The notes below the pieces were generated by a model that saw only the letters and a program-made list of their open reading frames with translations, made no database searches and was not told the DNA's origin. A DNA stretch of 53,718 nucleotides, from contig JAEUVZ010000051.1 in the NCBI GenBank assembly GCA_016786665.1, positions 1 through 53,718 of the forward strand, read 5' to 3'. The position numbers and the translations under genes are program-made. Origin of the DNA: Flavipsychrobacter sp. (GTDB taxonomy: Bacteria; Bacteroidota; Bacteroidia; Chitinophagales; Chitinophagaceae). Each line of letters starts with the position of its first letter. Positions within the stretch are counted from its first letter, which is position 1. Below are positions 25,271-33,758 of this stretch, piece after piece.

Positions 25271-27718
25271 ATGGTTTACCGGCAGATAATAGCAGTACTC
25301 GTAACCTTGCTCACCACCAGCCTGGCGATAGCCCGAACGGGCGATGTAAAAGGCAAAGTGACCGACATGAGTAACCAGCCGCTGGAAGGTGTGAACGTAG
25401 TAGTGCTCACCGACAGCAATAAAAAATTGGCTAAGGCAGAACTGACGGACGCGCAGGGAAGCTTTACCATAGCGGGCATAGCGGATGGTATATATGTGGT
25501 AAAGGCTACGTTGCTGGGTTATGAACCCTATTCCACGGGGCAGGTAGTAGTTTCCGGCGGAGAGGTAGTGCTTCCGGTAATGGTAATGCAGCAGAAGAGC
25601 GGCAGCCTGAAAGAAGTGACCGTGCAGGCGCTGAAGCCGCTGATAGAAGTACGGGCTGATAAGATAGTGGTGAACGTAGAGAACAGCATTGTGAATGCGG
25701 GTGCTTCGGCCATGGAGGTGCTGTCTCGCTCACCCGGCGTGCATGTAGACCAGAACGATAATATATCGCTGAAAGGAAGAAGCGGGGTGATGATATGGAT
25801 AGATGGCAAACAGACCCCGATGTCTGGTGCCGACCTGGCCAACATACTGAAAGCCATGCCCGCCAGTGCGCTGGATAAGATAGAACTGATATCCAATCCC
25901 GGCGCTAAGTACGACGCGGAAGGCGTGGCGGGCATCATTAATATAAAGACGAAGAAAGACCAGCGGCTGGGCATGAATGGCAGCGCCAACACATCGTATG
26001 CGCAAGGCGTATATCCCAAGTATGGAGGTGGGCTTAACCTGAACTACCGAAACAAAAAGCTGAACGTGAACGGCAGTTACAATTACTCCGACCGTACAGG
26101 ATTCAACCACCTGGTGCTGTATCGTCAGTTCTACAACGGCAATGAGCGCCTGTATGCGTATGACCAGAACAACTTTACCGTATTCCCCATCAAGATACAT
26201 TCCGGCTCCGCCGGAATAGACTATACACTCTCTAAAAAGACCACCGCCGGCGTATCGCTCAGCGGGAGCTACGGCGGGTTTGTCTCCCGGTCTGATAACT
26301 ACACCAATACGGAAGGGGCGGAGAGCAGTGCGCGTCTCTACGACTTTCAAACGAAGGGCTCAAACGACAATCGCTGGTACAACTATGCGGTGAATGGTTT
26401 CGTTCGCCACACATTCGATAGCACAGGGAAGGAACTGAGCGTAGATGTGGACTATGCCGCCTATACCAACCGGGCCAACCAGAACTTCACCACGATATAC
26501 GCTGACTTTGACAATAACACCGCTAATAATATACCTGACTATATACAGGAAACCGACCTGAAAGGGTTGACGCAGATACGCGCTGTAAAGGCTGACTACA
26601 GCCATCCTATGCCGAAGAACGCACGCCTGGAGGCGGGATTGAAGACTACCTACGTAACGGCCGACAGCGACCCGAAATATTACGACAAGAGCAGCGGTAC
26701 CCGCGTGCTGGATATGGGCCGTACCAACCATTTTATCTACTACGAGAATATTAATGCGGCCTATACCAACTACAGCAAAGAATGGATGAAGTGGGGCATG
26801 CAGTTGGGCCTGCGCATGGAGCATACCAACGCCCGTGGCGACCAGCTAACGCTCAACCGGACTTTTGATACCAGCTATGTGCAGCTCTATCCCAGCCTGG
26901 CATTTACGTATCACCTGCCGAAGGAGCACGACCTGAACCTGACGCTCAGCCGCAGAATAGAGCGCCCTAACTACGACCAGCTGAACCCTTTTAAGTTCTT
27001 CATAGACAAGACCACGTACCGGGAGGGTTATCCGTACCTGTACCCTGCCTCCTCTTACTCAGCAGAGCTATCACACATTTTTAAACAACGCTTTATTACC
27101 ACCTTTACTTACAGCTATGCACTCAATCATATTACCGAGGTAATACAGCCCAGCGATGTAGAAGACAGCGTAACCGTGCAGACGCACAAAAACATAAAGC
27201 ACATGACCTTCGTAGGGCTGGGAGGCTCGTATAACACACAGGTAACTAAGTGGTGGACGAATGTGAGTAACATTAACATCTTTCATGCGCAATACGTGGG
27301 CAATATCGCCAACACTCCGCTGAACAACGGTAGCTTCGCCCTGCAGCTGAACACGGTGAACAGCTTTATACTGGGTAAAGACTTCACCTCTGAACTAAGC
27401 TTTAACTACCAGGGGAAGCAGGTGTATGGGTATATGGACGTAAACCCGGTGTGGATGCTGAACGCCGGTGTGCAGAAGAACTTCTTCAACCGTACACTTA
27501 CCGTACGCCTGAATGTGCAGGATATATTCTGGAGAGGATACCCTAGCGCTACCTCTACCTACAACAATTATAAAGAGGACTTTATAGCCGAGCGCGATAC
27601 GCGCCAGGTAAGCATTGCCGTTACCTACCGGTTTGGTAAAAAGACGGTAGCGCCTGTTCGCCGGCGCAGTGGTGGCGCCGAGGACGAGAAAGGCCGTGTA
27701 GGCAGCACCGGTGCTTAG
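25271..27718 (+). CDS. TonB-dependent-receptor-like outer-membrane beta-barrel protein
   Basis: The 815-residue product has a signal peptide (about 1-21), a carboxypeptidase-regulatory-like domain (about 24-105: GKVTDMSNQPLEGVNVVV), and a plug domain (about 115-220: ADKIVVNVENSIVNAG, LSRSPGVHVDQNDNI, ISNPGAKYDAEGVAGIINI). The rest is a large barrel of the outer-membrane beta-barrel family (OMP_b-brl_3 type) with YNYSDRTGF-like strands and ERPNYDQLNPF. It is shorter than SusC proteins and has no SusD partner. Import of a small ligand is possible but unproven. Its stop interlocks with that of the convergent ACMSD-like gene, and its promoter region is shared divergently with the sensor kinase. 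Confidence 0.88.
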   Translation: MVYRQIIAVLVTLLTTSLAIARTGDVKGKVTDMSNQPLEGVNVVVLTDSNKKLAKAELTDAQGSFTIAGIADGIYVVKATLLGYEPYSTGQVVVSGGEVVLPVMVMQQKSGSLKEVTVQALKPLIEVRADKIVVNVENSIVNAGASAMEVLSRSPGVHVDQNDNISLKGRSGVMIWIDGKQTPMSGADLANILKAMPASALDKIELISNPGAKYDAEGVAGIINIKTKKDQRLGMNGSANTSYAQGVYPKYGGGLNLNYRNKKLNVNGSYNYSDRTGFNHLVLYRQFYNGNERLYAYDQNNFTVFPIKIHSGSAGIDYTLSKKTTAGVSLSGSYGGFVSRSDNYTNTEGAESSARLYDFQTKGSNDNRWYNYAVNGFVRHTFDSTGKELSVDVDYAAYTNRANQNFTTIYADFDNNTANNIPDYIQETDLKGLTQIRAVKADYSHPMPKNARLEAGLKTTYVTADSDPKYYDKSSGTRVLDMGRTNHFIYYENINAAYTNYSKEWMKWGMQLGLRMEHTNARGDQLTLNRTFDTSYVQLYPSLAFTYHLPKEHDLNLTLSRRIERPNYDQLNPFKFFIDKTTYREGYPYLYPASSYSAELSHIFKQRFITTFTYSYALNHITEVIQPSDVEDSVTVQTHKNIKHMTFVGLGGSYNTQVTKWWTNVSNINIFHAQYVGNIANTPLNNGSFALQLNTVNSFILGKDFTSELSFNYQGKQVYGYMDVNPVWMLNAGVQKNFFNRTLTVRLNVQDIFWRGYPSATSTYNNYKEDFIAERDTRQVSIAVTYRFGKKTVAPVRRRSGGAEDEKGRVGSTGA

Positions 27719-28728
27719 CCTTCAAAGCGGCTTGCTTCCAGGTTCAGCCAGGCCAATGCATTCTTAAAGAGTAGCTTTTCGGTCAGGTTGGCCGAAAGGT
27801 TACTCATGCTTTCTATCAGCTGGCCCGGATGGTGTTCGCCCAGCGGGAACGGATAGTCGCTGCCCAGACATATCTTATCCTGGCCCATCACATCTAAAAT
27901 GTAGTTCATTGCCTTCTCATCGTGTACCAGCGAGTCTATCCAGAATTTTCCTAGGTAGTTGCGAGGGTTTACCGCGTTATCGATGGCACAGAGGTCGGGG
28001 CGAACATTGAAGCCATGCTCTATGCGGCCTATTGTAAAGGGGAAACTGCCCCCGCCGTGCGCGAAGGCTACCCGCAGCTGGGGGTGGCGCTCCAGCACAC
28101 CGCTGAATATCATGGAGCTGATGGCGCGCGCCGTTTCCGCGGGCATGCCTACCAGCCAGGGGAGCCAGTACTTCGCCATATCTTTTTCGCCCATCATTTC
28201 CCAGGGATGTATGAAGATGCAGCAGCCCAATTCTTCCGCGGCCTGCCAGAAGGGTTCGAAGATGGGGTCACTGAGGTTCTGGTTGTTGATGTTAGACCCC
28301 AGTTCCAGTCCCGGCATTTTCAGCTCTATCACGCAGCGTTCCATTTCCTTTATCGCCAGGTCTACATCCTGCATCGGCACGGTGCCCAAGCCTGTAAACC
28401 GGGTGGGGTGGTCGGCGCAGCACTGCGCTATGTGGTCGTTAAAGTAGCGCGAGGTCTCCAGTCCGTGTTCGGGTTTCGCCCAGTAGTTGAACAGTACAGG
28501 TATGGTAGAAAGAACCTGCACCCGCACATCGGTCATGTCCATTTCTTTGGTGCGCACGCGGGCATCCCAGCAATTTTCCTCTACTTCCCGGAAGACCTTG
28601 CCGCCTTGTATCATCTTGGCGCAGCAGGGTTTGTGGTGCTCCAGTGTAATAAAGTCGCCATAACCGTACTTGGTGAACCAATCGGGTATGCGCTCCGGCA
28701 TTATGTGTGTGTGAATGTCAATTTTCAT
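27715..28728 (-). CDS. 2-amino-3-carboxymuconate-6-semialdehyde decarboxylase (ACMSD-like amidohydrolase)
   Basis: The 337-residue product agrees closely with ACMSD as I remember the human sequence: MKIDIHTHIMP at the start, VFREVEENCWDARVR, STIPVLFNYWAKPE, KYWLPWLVGMPAETA, FAHGGGSFPFTIGRIEHGF and LGSDYPFPLGE near the end. Zinc ligands are His6 and His8, the His of the IFIHPW segment and the late Asp in GSDYPFP. The enzyme decarboxylates ACMS in tryptophan/kynurenine or 2-aminobenzoate breakdown and diverts it from quinolinate and NAD synthesis. No other kynurenine-pathway gene is in the window. A GGGGGTA/TACCCCC hairpin (28765-28788) isolates it from the thiolase gene upstream. Confidence 0.9.
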   Translation of the reverse strand: MKIDIHTHIMPERIPDWFTKYGYGDFITLEHHKPCCAKMIQGGKVFREVEENCWDARVRTKEMDMTDVRVQVLSTIPVLFNYWAKPEHGLETSRYFNDHIAQCCADHPTRFTGLGTVPMQDVDLAIKEMERCVIELKMPGLELGSNINNQNLSDPIFEPFWQAAEELGCCIFIHPWEMMGEKDMAKYWLPWLVGMPAETARAISSMIFSGVLERHPQLRVAFAHGGGSFPFTIGRIEHGFNVRPDLCAIDNAVNPRNYLGKFWIDSLVHDEKAMNYILDVMGQDKICLGSDYPFPLGEHHPGQLIESMSNLSANLTEKLLFKNALAWLNLEASRFEG

Positions 28729-28764
28729 GGACGAGTAGTCTTAAGTTGTGAGTAGTAAGTAACT

Positions 28765-28788
28765 GGGGGTAACTCTTTTAATACCCCC
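28765..28788 (-). terminator. Hairpin after the thiolase gene
   Basis: A perfect 7-bp GGGGGTA/TACCCCC stem with a 10-nt loop stands just below the thiolase stop. It lacks a T-tract, so termination is only likely. Confidence 0.5.
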
Positions 28789-28798
28789 TAATCCCGGT

Positions 28799-29995
28799 TC
28801 AGACTAATTCATAAACAATAGCCGCTCCCTGTCCTACGCCTATGCACATAGTAGCTACGCCATACTTTGCATTGCGGCGGCGCATTTCGTAGAGCAGGGT
28901 AGTAGATATACGGGTACCGCTGCAACCCAGCGGGTGGCCTAATGCAATAGAACCACCGTTCACGTTCACTTTAGCCGGGTCTACACCCAGTTCGCGGATG
29001 GAGGCGATGCTCTGCGATGCGAATGCTTCGTTTATCTCAAACAGGTCAATGTCCTTTATCTCCAGTCCGGCGCGCTTCAGCGCTTTTTGTGTGGCGGGTA
29101 CAGGCCCTATTCCCATCACAGCAGGGTCCACACCGGCTATGGCCATACCTATCACTTTCGCCATCGGCTTCAGACCAAATTTCTGTACGGCTTCTTCTGA
29201 GGCGATGATCATAGCTGCAGCGCCATCGTTAATGCCGCTCGAATTTCCCGCTGTCACACTGCCACCTTTTTTAAAGGCAGGCTTCAGCTCTGCCAGTTTT
29301 TCCAGTGGTGACTGGCGTGGATGCTCATCTGTGTCGAACACAGTTGTCTTACCCTTGCCAAGCTCAATAGTTATCGGCGCTATCTCTTCTTTGAATTTAC
29401 CTGCTGCATGCGCTGCGGCATATTTCTCTTGTGTTTCGTAGGCGAACTTATCCTGATCTTCACGGCTCACATTCCAGCGCTCTGCTACATTTTCTGCTGT
29501 CTCACCCATAGTATGCGGATGGTACAGAGCACTTAGCTTATCATTGATAAAACGCCATCCCATGGTAGTGTCGAACATTTCAGCCTTGCGAGAGAAAGCA
29601 CTATCAGCTTTGCCCATTACGAAAGGCGCGCGGCTCATACTCTCAGAGCCACCTGCAATATATACTTCGCCGTCACCGCACATTATAGCGCGGCTGGCAT
29701 CCATTATCGATTGCAATCCCGAAGCACAAAGGCGGTTCACGGTATTACCTCCCACGGTCGTTGGCAGTCCTGCCAGCAATGCGGCCATGCGCGCCACGTT
29801 GCGGTTGTCTTCGCCAGCCTGGTTGGCAGCGCCGGCTATTACATCTTCTATCGCGTTTAGGTCAATAGAAGGGTTGCGGTCCACCAGTGTTTTTATTACG
29901 TGTGCCAGCATGTCGTCAGGCCTAACGCTGGCCAGCGTACCACCATACTTACCTATTGCCGTTCGGGTTGCGTCTATTATATAAGCTGTATGCAT
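28799..29995 (-). CDS. Acetyl-CoA C-acyltransferase of the 3-oxoadipyl-CoA thiolase (PcaF/PaaJ) type
   Basis: The 398-residue thiolase has all catalytic residues: nucleophilic Cys90 in NRLCASGLQS, His354 in GHPLGCSG and Cys384 in MCIGVGQG, with NEAFASQ between. Several stretches are typical of 3-oxoadipyl-CoA thiolases: ANQAGEDNRNVARMA near residue 57, SRAPFVMGKADS and DTTMGWRFIN. That subgroup ends the beta-ketoadipate and phenylacetate routes by splitting 3-oxoadipyl-CoA into succinyl-CoA and acetyl-CoA. A general beta-oxidation role is also possible. It lies 56 bases behind the PLP enzyme on the same strand and has no promoter box of its own in that gap, so co-transcription is likely. No paa or pca cluster surrounds it. 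Confidence 0.88.
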   Translation of the reverse strand: MHTAYIIDATRTAIGKYGGTLASVRPDDMLAHVIKTLVDRNPSIDLNAIEDVIAGAANQAGEDNRNVARMAALLAGLPTTVGGNTVNRLCASGLQSIMDASRAIMCGDGEVYIAGGSESMSRAPFVMGKADSAFSRKAEMFDTTMGWRFINDKLSALYHPHTMGETAENVAERWNVSREDQDKFAYETQEKYAAAHAAGKFKEEIAPITIELGKGKTTVFDTDEHPRQSPLEKLAELKPAFKKGGSVTAGNSSGINDGAAAMIIASEEAVQKFGLKPMAKVIGMAIAGVDPAVMGIGPVPATQKALKRAGLEIKDIDLFEINEAFASQSIASIRELGVDPAKVNVNGGSIALGHPLGCSGTRISTTLLYEMRRRNAKYGVATMCIGVGQGAAIVYELV

Positions 29996-30051
29996 TTTTC
30001 TATTGCAGATTTTTTATTAAAATTAATCAGGGCCCATCGGTCATTGAGCAA

Positions 30052-31275
30052 TTACGCCAAAGCCTGTGCTATATCATCAATAATATCCTCTACCGTTTCT
30101 ATCCCTACGCTCATGCGTATAAGGCCATCAGTTATCTTGAATTTTACCCTGTCTTCCTTTGCTACGCCCACATGGGTAGTTGAAGCGGGATGAGATACTA
30201 ACGTATCGCAAGTGCCCAGCGATACCGCATTGGTGCACAGTTGCAGTTTGTCCATGAATTTCACTGCCGCGTCAAAGCCGCCTTTCAGTTCAAAGCTCAG
30301 TACTGCCCCGGCGTGTTTCATTTGTTTTTTGCAGATCTCGTAGTCGGGGTGAGAGGTAAGTCCGGGGTAGTTCACTACGCTTACTGAATCTTGCTTGTCG
30401 AGGAAGTCAGCTACTTTCTGCGCATTGGCACAATGGCGTTCCATCCGCAGCGCGAAGGTGCGAAGGCCATTGGTGAGCAGGAATGCTTCAAAAGCATTGC
30501 TATTGCCGCCCAGCAGGCGATGAGCTTTGGTAATGCCCGTCTTCATCTTATCTATGTCCCTCCCTATCAGTATGCCACCCACCGCCGTGCCATGTCCGTT
30601 CAGGAACTTGGTGGTGGAGTGTATCACATAGTCCACATCATATTTGAAGGGTTGTTGCAAATATGGTGTCGCAAAGGTATTGTCTGCCGTCACTATCAGC
30701 CCGTACTGTTTTCCCAGTGCAGATACCGCTGCCATGTCCACGCATTGCAGGGTGGGGTTAGCAGGGGTTTCAATATGCATTAGTTTGATGCTAGGGTTGT
30801 CTTTTAATGTTTTTGCTACTGTGTCCAAATCATGGAAATCGACGATGATGGTTTCGATACCGAGATTGGGAAATATTTTGTCTATCAGTTCCTGGTTGCC
30901 GCCATAGAGGGAATGGTGGGAGATAATCTTATCACCCGCTTTCATGTTGCCGAGCACCAGGGTAGTGAAGGCTGCCATCCCTGAAGCATGCAATATGGCT
31001 TTCAATTGCAGAGGCTCACCGTTGGTGTCTGCCAGGCCATAAGCCTCCAGTTGGGCTATTTTTTCTTCCGCTTCGTTTATGGTCGGGTTACCGAAGCGGC
31101 CGTAGATATAGCCGGGCTCCTCTCCCTTAAATACAGAAACGCCTTGTTCGGTACTGTCGAAAGTGTAAGTGCTGGTAGCATATATAGGGGTAAGGTGGGC
31201 CCGGTGCTGCTCTCCTTTATGCCCGCCGTGTATGCAGGTTGTTTCCAGCCCTAAACCTTTACTTTTTTCAGCCAT
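30052..31275 (-). CDS. Cys/Met-metabolism PLP-dependent enzyme (methionine gamma-lyase / trans-sulfuration family)
   Basis: The 407-residue product is a fold-type I PLP enzyme of the Cys/Met family. The PLP lysine lies in VIHSTTKFLNGHG, and other family blocks are YGRFGNPT, SGMAAFTTL, HHSLYGGNQ, ETPANPTLQ and a late HPASTTH. Members are cystathionine synthases and lyases, methionine gamma-lyase and O-acyl-homoserine sulfhydrylases. The SLYGG and GMAAF details lean toward methionine gamma-lyase or a sulfhydrylase, but I cannot separate them. I place the start at 31275: the frame upstream of it overlaps the promoter box at 31298-31305. Confidence 0.85.
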   Translation of the reverse strand: MAEKSKGLGLETTCIHGGHKGEQHRAHLTPIYATSTYTFDSTEQGVSVFKGEEPGYIYGRFGNPTINEAEEKIAQLEAYGLADTNGEPLQLKAILHASGMAAFTTLVLGNMKAGDKIISHHSLYGGNQELIDKIFPNLGIETIIVDFHDLDTVAKTLKDNPSIKLMHIETPANPTLQCVDMAAVSALGKQYGLIVTADNTFATPYLQQPFKYDVDYVIHSTTKFLNGHGTAVGGILIGRDIDKMKTGITKAHRLLGGNSNAFEAFLLTNGLRTFALRMERHCANAQKVADFLDKQDSVSVVNYPGLTSHPDYEICKKQMKHAGAVLSFELKGGFDAAVKFMDKLQLCTNAVSLGTCDTLVSHPASTTHVGVAKEDRVKFKITDGLIRMSVGIETVEDIIDDIAQALA

Positions 31276-31297
31276 CGAAGTGTGAAATGATTCCCCG

Positions 31298-31305
31298 CAA
31301 AGGTA
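31298..31305 (-). promoter_or_regulatory. Promoter -7 box of the PLP-enzyme/thiolase transcript
   Basis: Exact TACCTTTG on the minus strand, 23 bases above the start at 31275. Confidence 0.6.
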
Positions 31306-31340
31306 CATTTTACCCATCAATAAGCGAGAGTATAAAGAAC

Positions 31341-31363
31341 AAAGGGAGCATAAGCTCCCTTTA
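31341..31363 (-). terminator. Intrinsic terminator after the 66-residue gene
   Basis: AAAGGGAGC/GCTCCCTTT stem with a short loop directly below the stop codon, followed by TTGTT on the minus strand. The stem is also preceded and followed by A/T runs, so it may work in both directions. Confidence 0.7.
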
Positions 31364-31365
31364 TA

Positions 31366-31566
31366 TTACGGTCGTTTGCTACCGGGCTTTTTCGCCTCTT
31401 TGTTGGTGTCGTCCAGTTCCGCACGGTATCCGTCTTCTTTGCCTGCGCGGCTGTCCAGGTTGTCTTTATTTTCAGGTTTTGGCATGTTGGCGTCCACACG
31501 GCCGCCCCTGCGGGAGGTATTCTTGCTCGGTATCCGTGCATTGGTTGGCATTTGTTCCTTTTTCAT
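31366..31566 (-). CDS. Small highly charged hypothetical protein (66 residues)
   Basis: I do not recognise this product. Its 66 residues are almost all polar: rich in Lys, Arg, Glu, Asp, Asn and Pro, with no hydrophobic core, Cys or membrane segment, so it is probably disordered (RRGGRVDANMPKPENKDNLD). A hairpin terminator begins directly after the stop, and a second terminator (that of dnaK) ends just above the gene, so it is a separate unit. No TAnnTTTG box is visible in the 50 bases between. Short disordered proteins of this kind are frequent in Chitinophagaceae annotations (recollection, not searched). Confidence 0.6.
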   Translation of the reverse strand: MKKEQMPTNARIPSKNTSRRGGRVDANMPKPENKDNLDSRAGKEDGYRAELDDTNKEAKKPGSKRP

Positions 31567-31613
31567 AGTGATTTGTTTGCTTTAAAGACTAAAAAACCAT
31601 GCCCTATACTCCA

Positions 31614-31647
31614 AATAAAAAATACCCCCGGCACTAAGCCGGGGGTA
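31614..31647 (-). terminator. Intrinsic terminator after dnaK
   Basis: On the minus strand a perfect 10-bp stem TACCCCCGGC/GCCGGGGGTA (31647-31638 with 31632-31623) is followed by TTTTTTATT. Confidence 0.92.
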
Positions 31648-31660
31648 CACTATCCTATAT

Positions 31661-31694
31661 CCCCTCTCCATTTATGGAGAGGGGCCGGGGGAGG
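31661..31694. repeat. CCCCTCTCC...GGAGAGGGGCCGGGGGAGG intergenic repeat
   Basis: A 9-bp stem CCCCTCTCC/GGAGAGGGG (31661-31669 with 31676-31684) and the adjoining GCCGGGGGAGG lie between the dnaK stop and its terminator. The same string with small changes is a very common dispersed intergenic repeat in Bacteroidota genomes (recollection). Confidence 0.55.
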
Positions 31695-33587
31695 TTACTT
31701 TACTTCTTCATACTCAGCATCGGCTACATTGTCGTTGGCCGGGTTGCCCTGTTGCTGGCCGCCATCCTGTGGCGCGCCACCTTCCTGGCCCTGGCTGTAG
31801 ATGTGCTGGCTGGCTGCCTGCCATGCGGCATTCAACTCTTCCACTGCGGTATCTATGGTCGCAAGGTCTTCGTTCTTATGAGCTTCCTTCAGTTTAGCCA
31901 CGGCGCCTTCAATCGTCGCTTTCTGGTCGGCGGGTATTTTATCGCCGTACTCACTAAGCTGTTTTTCAGAGGTGAACACGAGGCCATCTGCCTGGTTCAG
32001 CTTTTCAACACGTTCGCGCACGGCTTTGTCTGCATCTTCATTGGCCTTGGCCTCATTCTTCATGCGTTCTACTTCTTCTTTGCTCAGTCCGCTACCTGCT
32101 TCTATGCGTATGTTCTGCTGCTTGCCGGTGCCTTTGTCTTTAGCTGTTACATGCAGTATGCCGTTGGCGTCTATATCAAAGGTTACTTCTACCTGCGGTA
32201 CGCCACGCGGTGCCGGCGGAATGCCATCCAGTATAAAGCGGCCCAGTGTTTTGTTGTCTTTCGCCATGGGGCGTTCCCCTTGTATTACGTTTATCTCCAC
32301 GCTTGGCTGGTTATCGCTGGCGGTAGAGAAGGTTTCGCTTTTGCGGGTAGGTATCGTCGTGTTCGATTCTATCAGTCGGGTCATTACACCACCCATGGTT
32401 TCAATACCCAGCGATAGTGGTGTTACGTCCAGCAGCAGCACGTCTTTTACGTCGCCGGTAAGTACCCCCCCTTGTATAGCGGCGCCTATGGCTACTACCT
32501 CATCGGGGTTCACGCCCTTGTTTGGTTTCTTGCCAAAGAATTTTTCTACTACTTCCTGTATCTTGGGTATACGCGTAGAGCCACCTACCAGTATTATCTC
32601 ATCTATTTCAGAGGTTTGCATACCGGCATCTTTCAGCGCTTTGCGGCAAGGTTCCAGTGTGCGTTCTACCAGGCTGTCGGCCAGTTGTTCAAATTTAGCG
32701 CGGCTCAGTTTGCGCACCAGGTGCTTTGGCACGCCATCTACCGCTGTTATGTACGGCAGGTTGATTTCTGTTTCCTGAGAGGAAGACAGTTCTATTTTCG
32801 CTTTTTCAGCGGCCTCTTTCAGGCGCTGCCAGGCCATCGGGTCTTTGTGCAGGTCTACCGCTTCGTCTTTTTTAAACTCATCGGCCAGCCAGTCCATAAT
32901 CACTTTATCAAAGTCGTCACCACCCAGGTGCGTATCGCCGTTGGTAGATTTTACTTCAAATACGCCATCACCCAGTTCCAGTATCGATACGTCGAACGTA
33001 CCACCACCGAGGTCAAACACGGCGATCTTGCTGTCTTTGTGTTGTTTGTCCATGCCGTAGGCCAGGGCGGCGGCCGTAGGTTCGTTTATGATACGGCGGA
33101 TGTTCAGCCCCGCAATTTCACCGGCTTCTTTGGTAGCCTGGCGTTGTGCGTCGTTGAAGTAGGCCGGTACGGTCACTACTGCTTCGTTTACTTCGTGGCC
33201 CAGGAATTCTTCAGCGGTCTTTTTCATCTTTTGAAGAATCATGGCCGATATTTCCTGTGGTGTATACTGGCGGTCCTCAATGCTCACACGCGGAGTATTG
33301 TTGTCGCCTTTTACAATAGTGTAAGAGTTGTGCGTCATTTCACCGGTAACCTCATCAAAGCGGCGGCCCATGTAACGCTTAATAGACATGATCGTGTTTT
33401 GAGGGTTCGTGATAGCCTGGCGTTTGGCGGGGTCACCTACCTTGCGCTCTCCGTTCTTCAAAAAGGCTACAATGGAAGGCGTAGTACGGCGGCCCTCATC
33501 ATTTGCGATAACAACAGGCTCGTTACCCTCCATTACAGCAACGCAAGAGTTGGTTGTTCCTAAGTCAATGCCAATAATTTTTCCCAT
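31695..33587 (-). CDS. dnaK: Molecular chaperone DnaK (Hsp70)
   Basis: The 630-residue Hsp70 opens with [21 protein letters not shown], has the phosphate-binding [13 protein letters not shown] and the [11 protein letters not shown] motif, a substrate-binding domain from about residue 390, a helical lid and a Gly/Gln-rich tail ending in YEEVK. These identify true DnaK, in contrast to HscA at 10252. It works with DnaJ and GrpE, neither encoded beside it. The upstream region lacks both a CIRCE element and a TAnnTTTG box. Instead it has a good sigma-54-type -24/-12 sequence (33644-33660) and an inverted repeat (33681-33699), suggesting distinct stress control. A dispersed repeat and a strong terminator follow. 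Confidence 0.97.
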   Translation of the reverse strand: MGKIIGIDLGTTNSCVAVMEGNEPVVIANDEGRRTTPSIVAFLKNGERKVGDPAKRQAITNPQNTIMSIKRYMGRRFDEVTGEMTHNSYTIVKGDNNTPRVSIEDRQYTPQEISAMILQKMKKTAEEFLGHEVNEAVVTVPAYFNDAQRQATKEAGEIAGLNIRRIINEPTAAALAYGMDKQHKDSKIAVFDLGGGTFDVSILELGDGVFEVKSTNGDTHLGGDDFDKVIMDWLADEFKKDEAVDLHKDPMAWQRLKEAAEKAKIELSSSQETEINLPYITAVDGVPKHLVRKLSRAKFEQLADSLVERTLEPCRKALKDAGMQTSEIDEIILVGGSTRIPKIQEVVEKFFGKKPNKGVNPDEVVAIGAAIQGGVLTGDVKDVLLLDVTPLSLGIETMGGVMTRLIESNTTIPTRKSETFSTASDNQPSVEINVIQGERPMAKDNKTLGRFILDGIPPAPRGVPQVEVTFDIDANGILHVTAKDKGTGKQQNIRIEAGSGLSKEEVERMKNEAKANEDADKAVRERVEKLNQADGLVFTSEKQLSEYGDKIPADQKATIEGAVAKLKEAHKNEDLATIDTAVEELNAAWQAASQHIYSQGQEGGAPQDGGQQQGNPANDNVADAEYEEVK

Positions 33588-33643
33588 AGTCGTTTTTAAT
33601 TATGTATTGTATTTTTTGTTTACTTATTAGTAATCAGGATATT

Positions 33644-33660
33644 GACAATATATGTGCCAA
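33644..33660 (-). promoter_or_regulatory. Candidate sigma-54 promoter of dnaK
   Basis: On the minus strand TTGGCAC (33660-33654), five bases, then TTGTC (33648-33644). The first G of GG and the G of the -12 element are 12 bases apart, exactly as in the RpoN consensus TGGCACG-N4-TTGC; only the -12 C is changed to T. Expected start near 33634, 47 bases above the ATG. Confidence 0.55.
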
Positions 33661-33680
33661 CGCTCCTTTTTGTGCAATAT

Positions 33681-33699
33681 TGTCAGTTGTGGCTGACAG
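33681..33699. promoter_or_regulatory. Inverted repeat upstream of the dnaK promoter
   Basis: TGTCAG-N6-CTGACA (33681-33686 with 33693-33698) lies about 21 bases above the -24 element, where an activator could bind. Regulator unknown. Confidence 0.5.
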
Positions 33700-33705
33700 G
33701 GAATA

Positions 33706-33741
33706 AAAAATGCCTTAATGCAGGTACATTAAGGCATTTTT
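33706..33741 (-). terminator. Intrinsic terminator after the lipoprotein gene
   Basis: AAATGCCTTAATG/CATTAAGGCATTT, a perfect 13-bp stem with a 6-nt loop, flanked by A and T runs so that it can act on both strands. It stands below the lipoprotein stop on the minus strand. Confidence 0.85.
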
Positions 33742-33758
33742 CTATCAAAAATTAGTTC

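Noticed and set aside
32472-33563. Open frame of 363 codons opposite dnaK
   Set aside because: Shadow of the highly conserved dnaK. Rich in Phe, Tyr and His with no domain.
33588-33758. CIRCE (HrcA) operator before dnaK
   Set aside because: Neither TTAGCACTC nor GAGTGCTAA is present.
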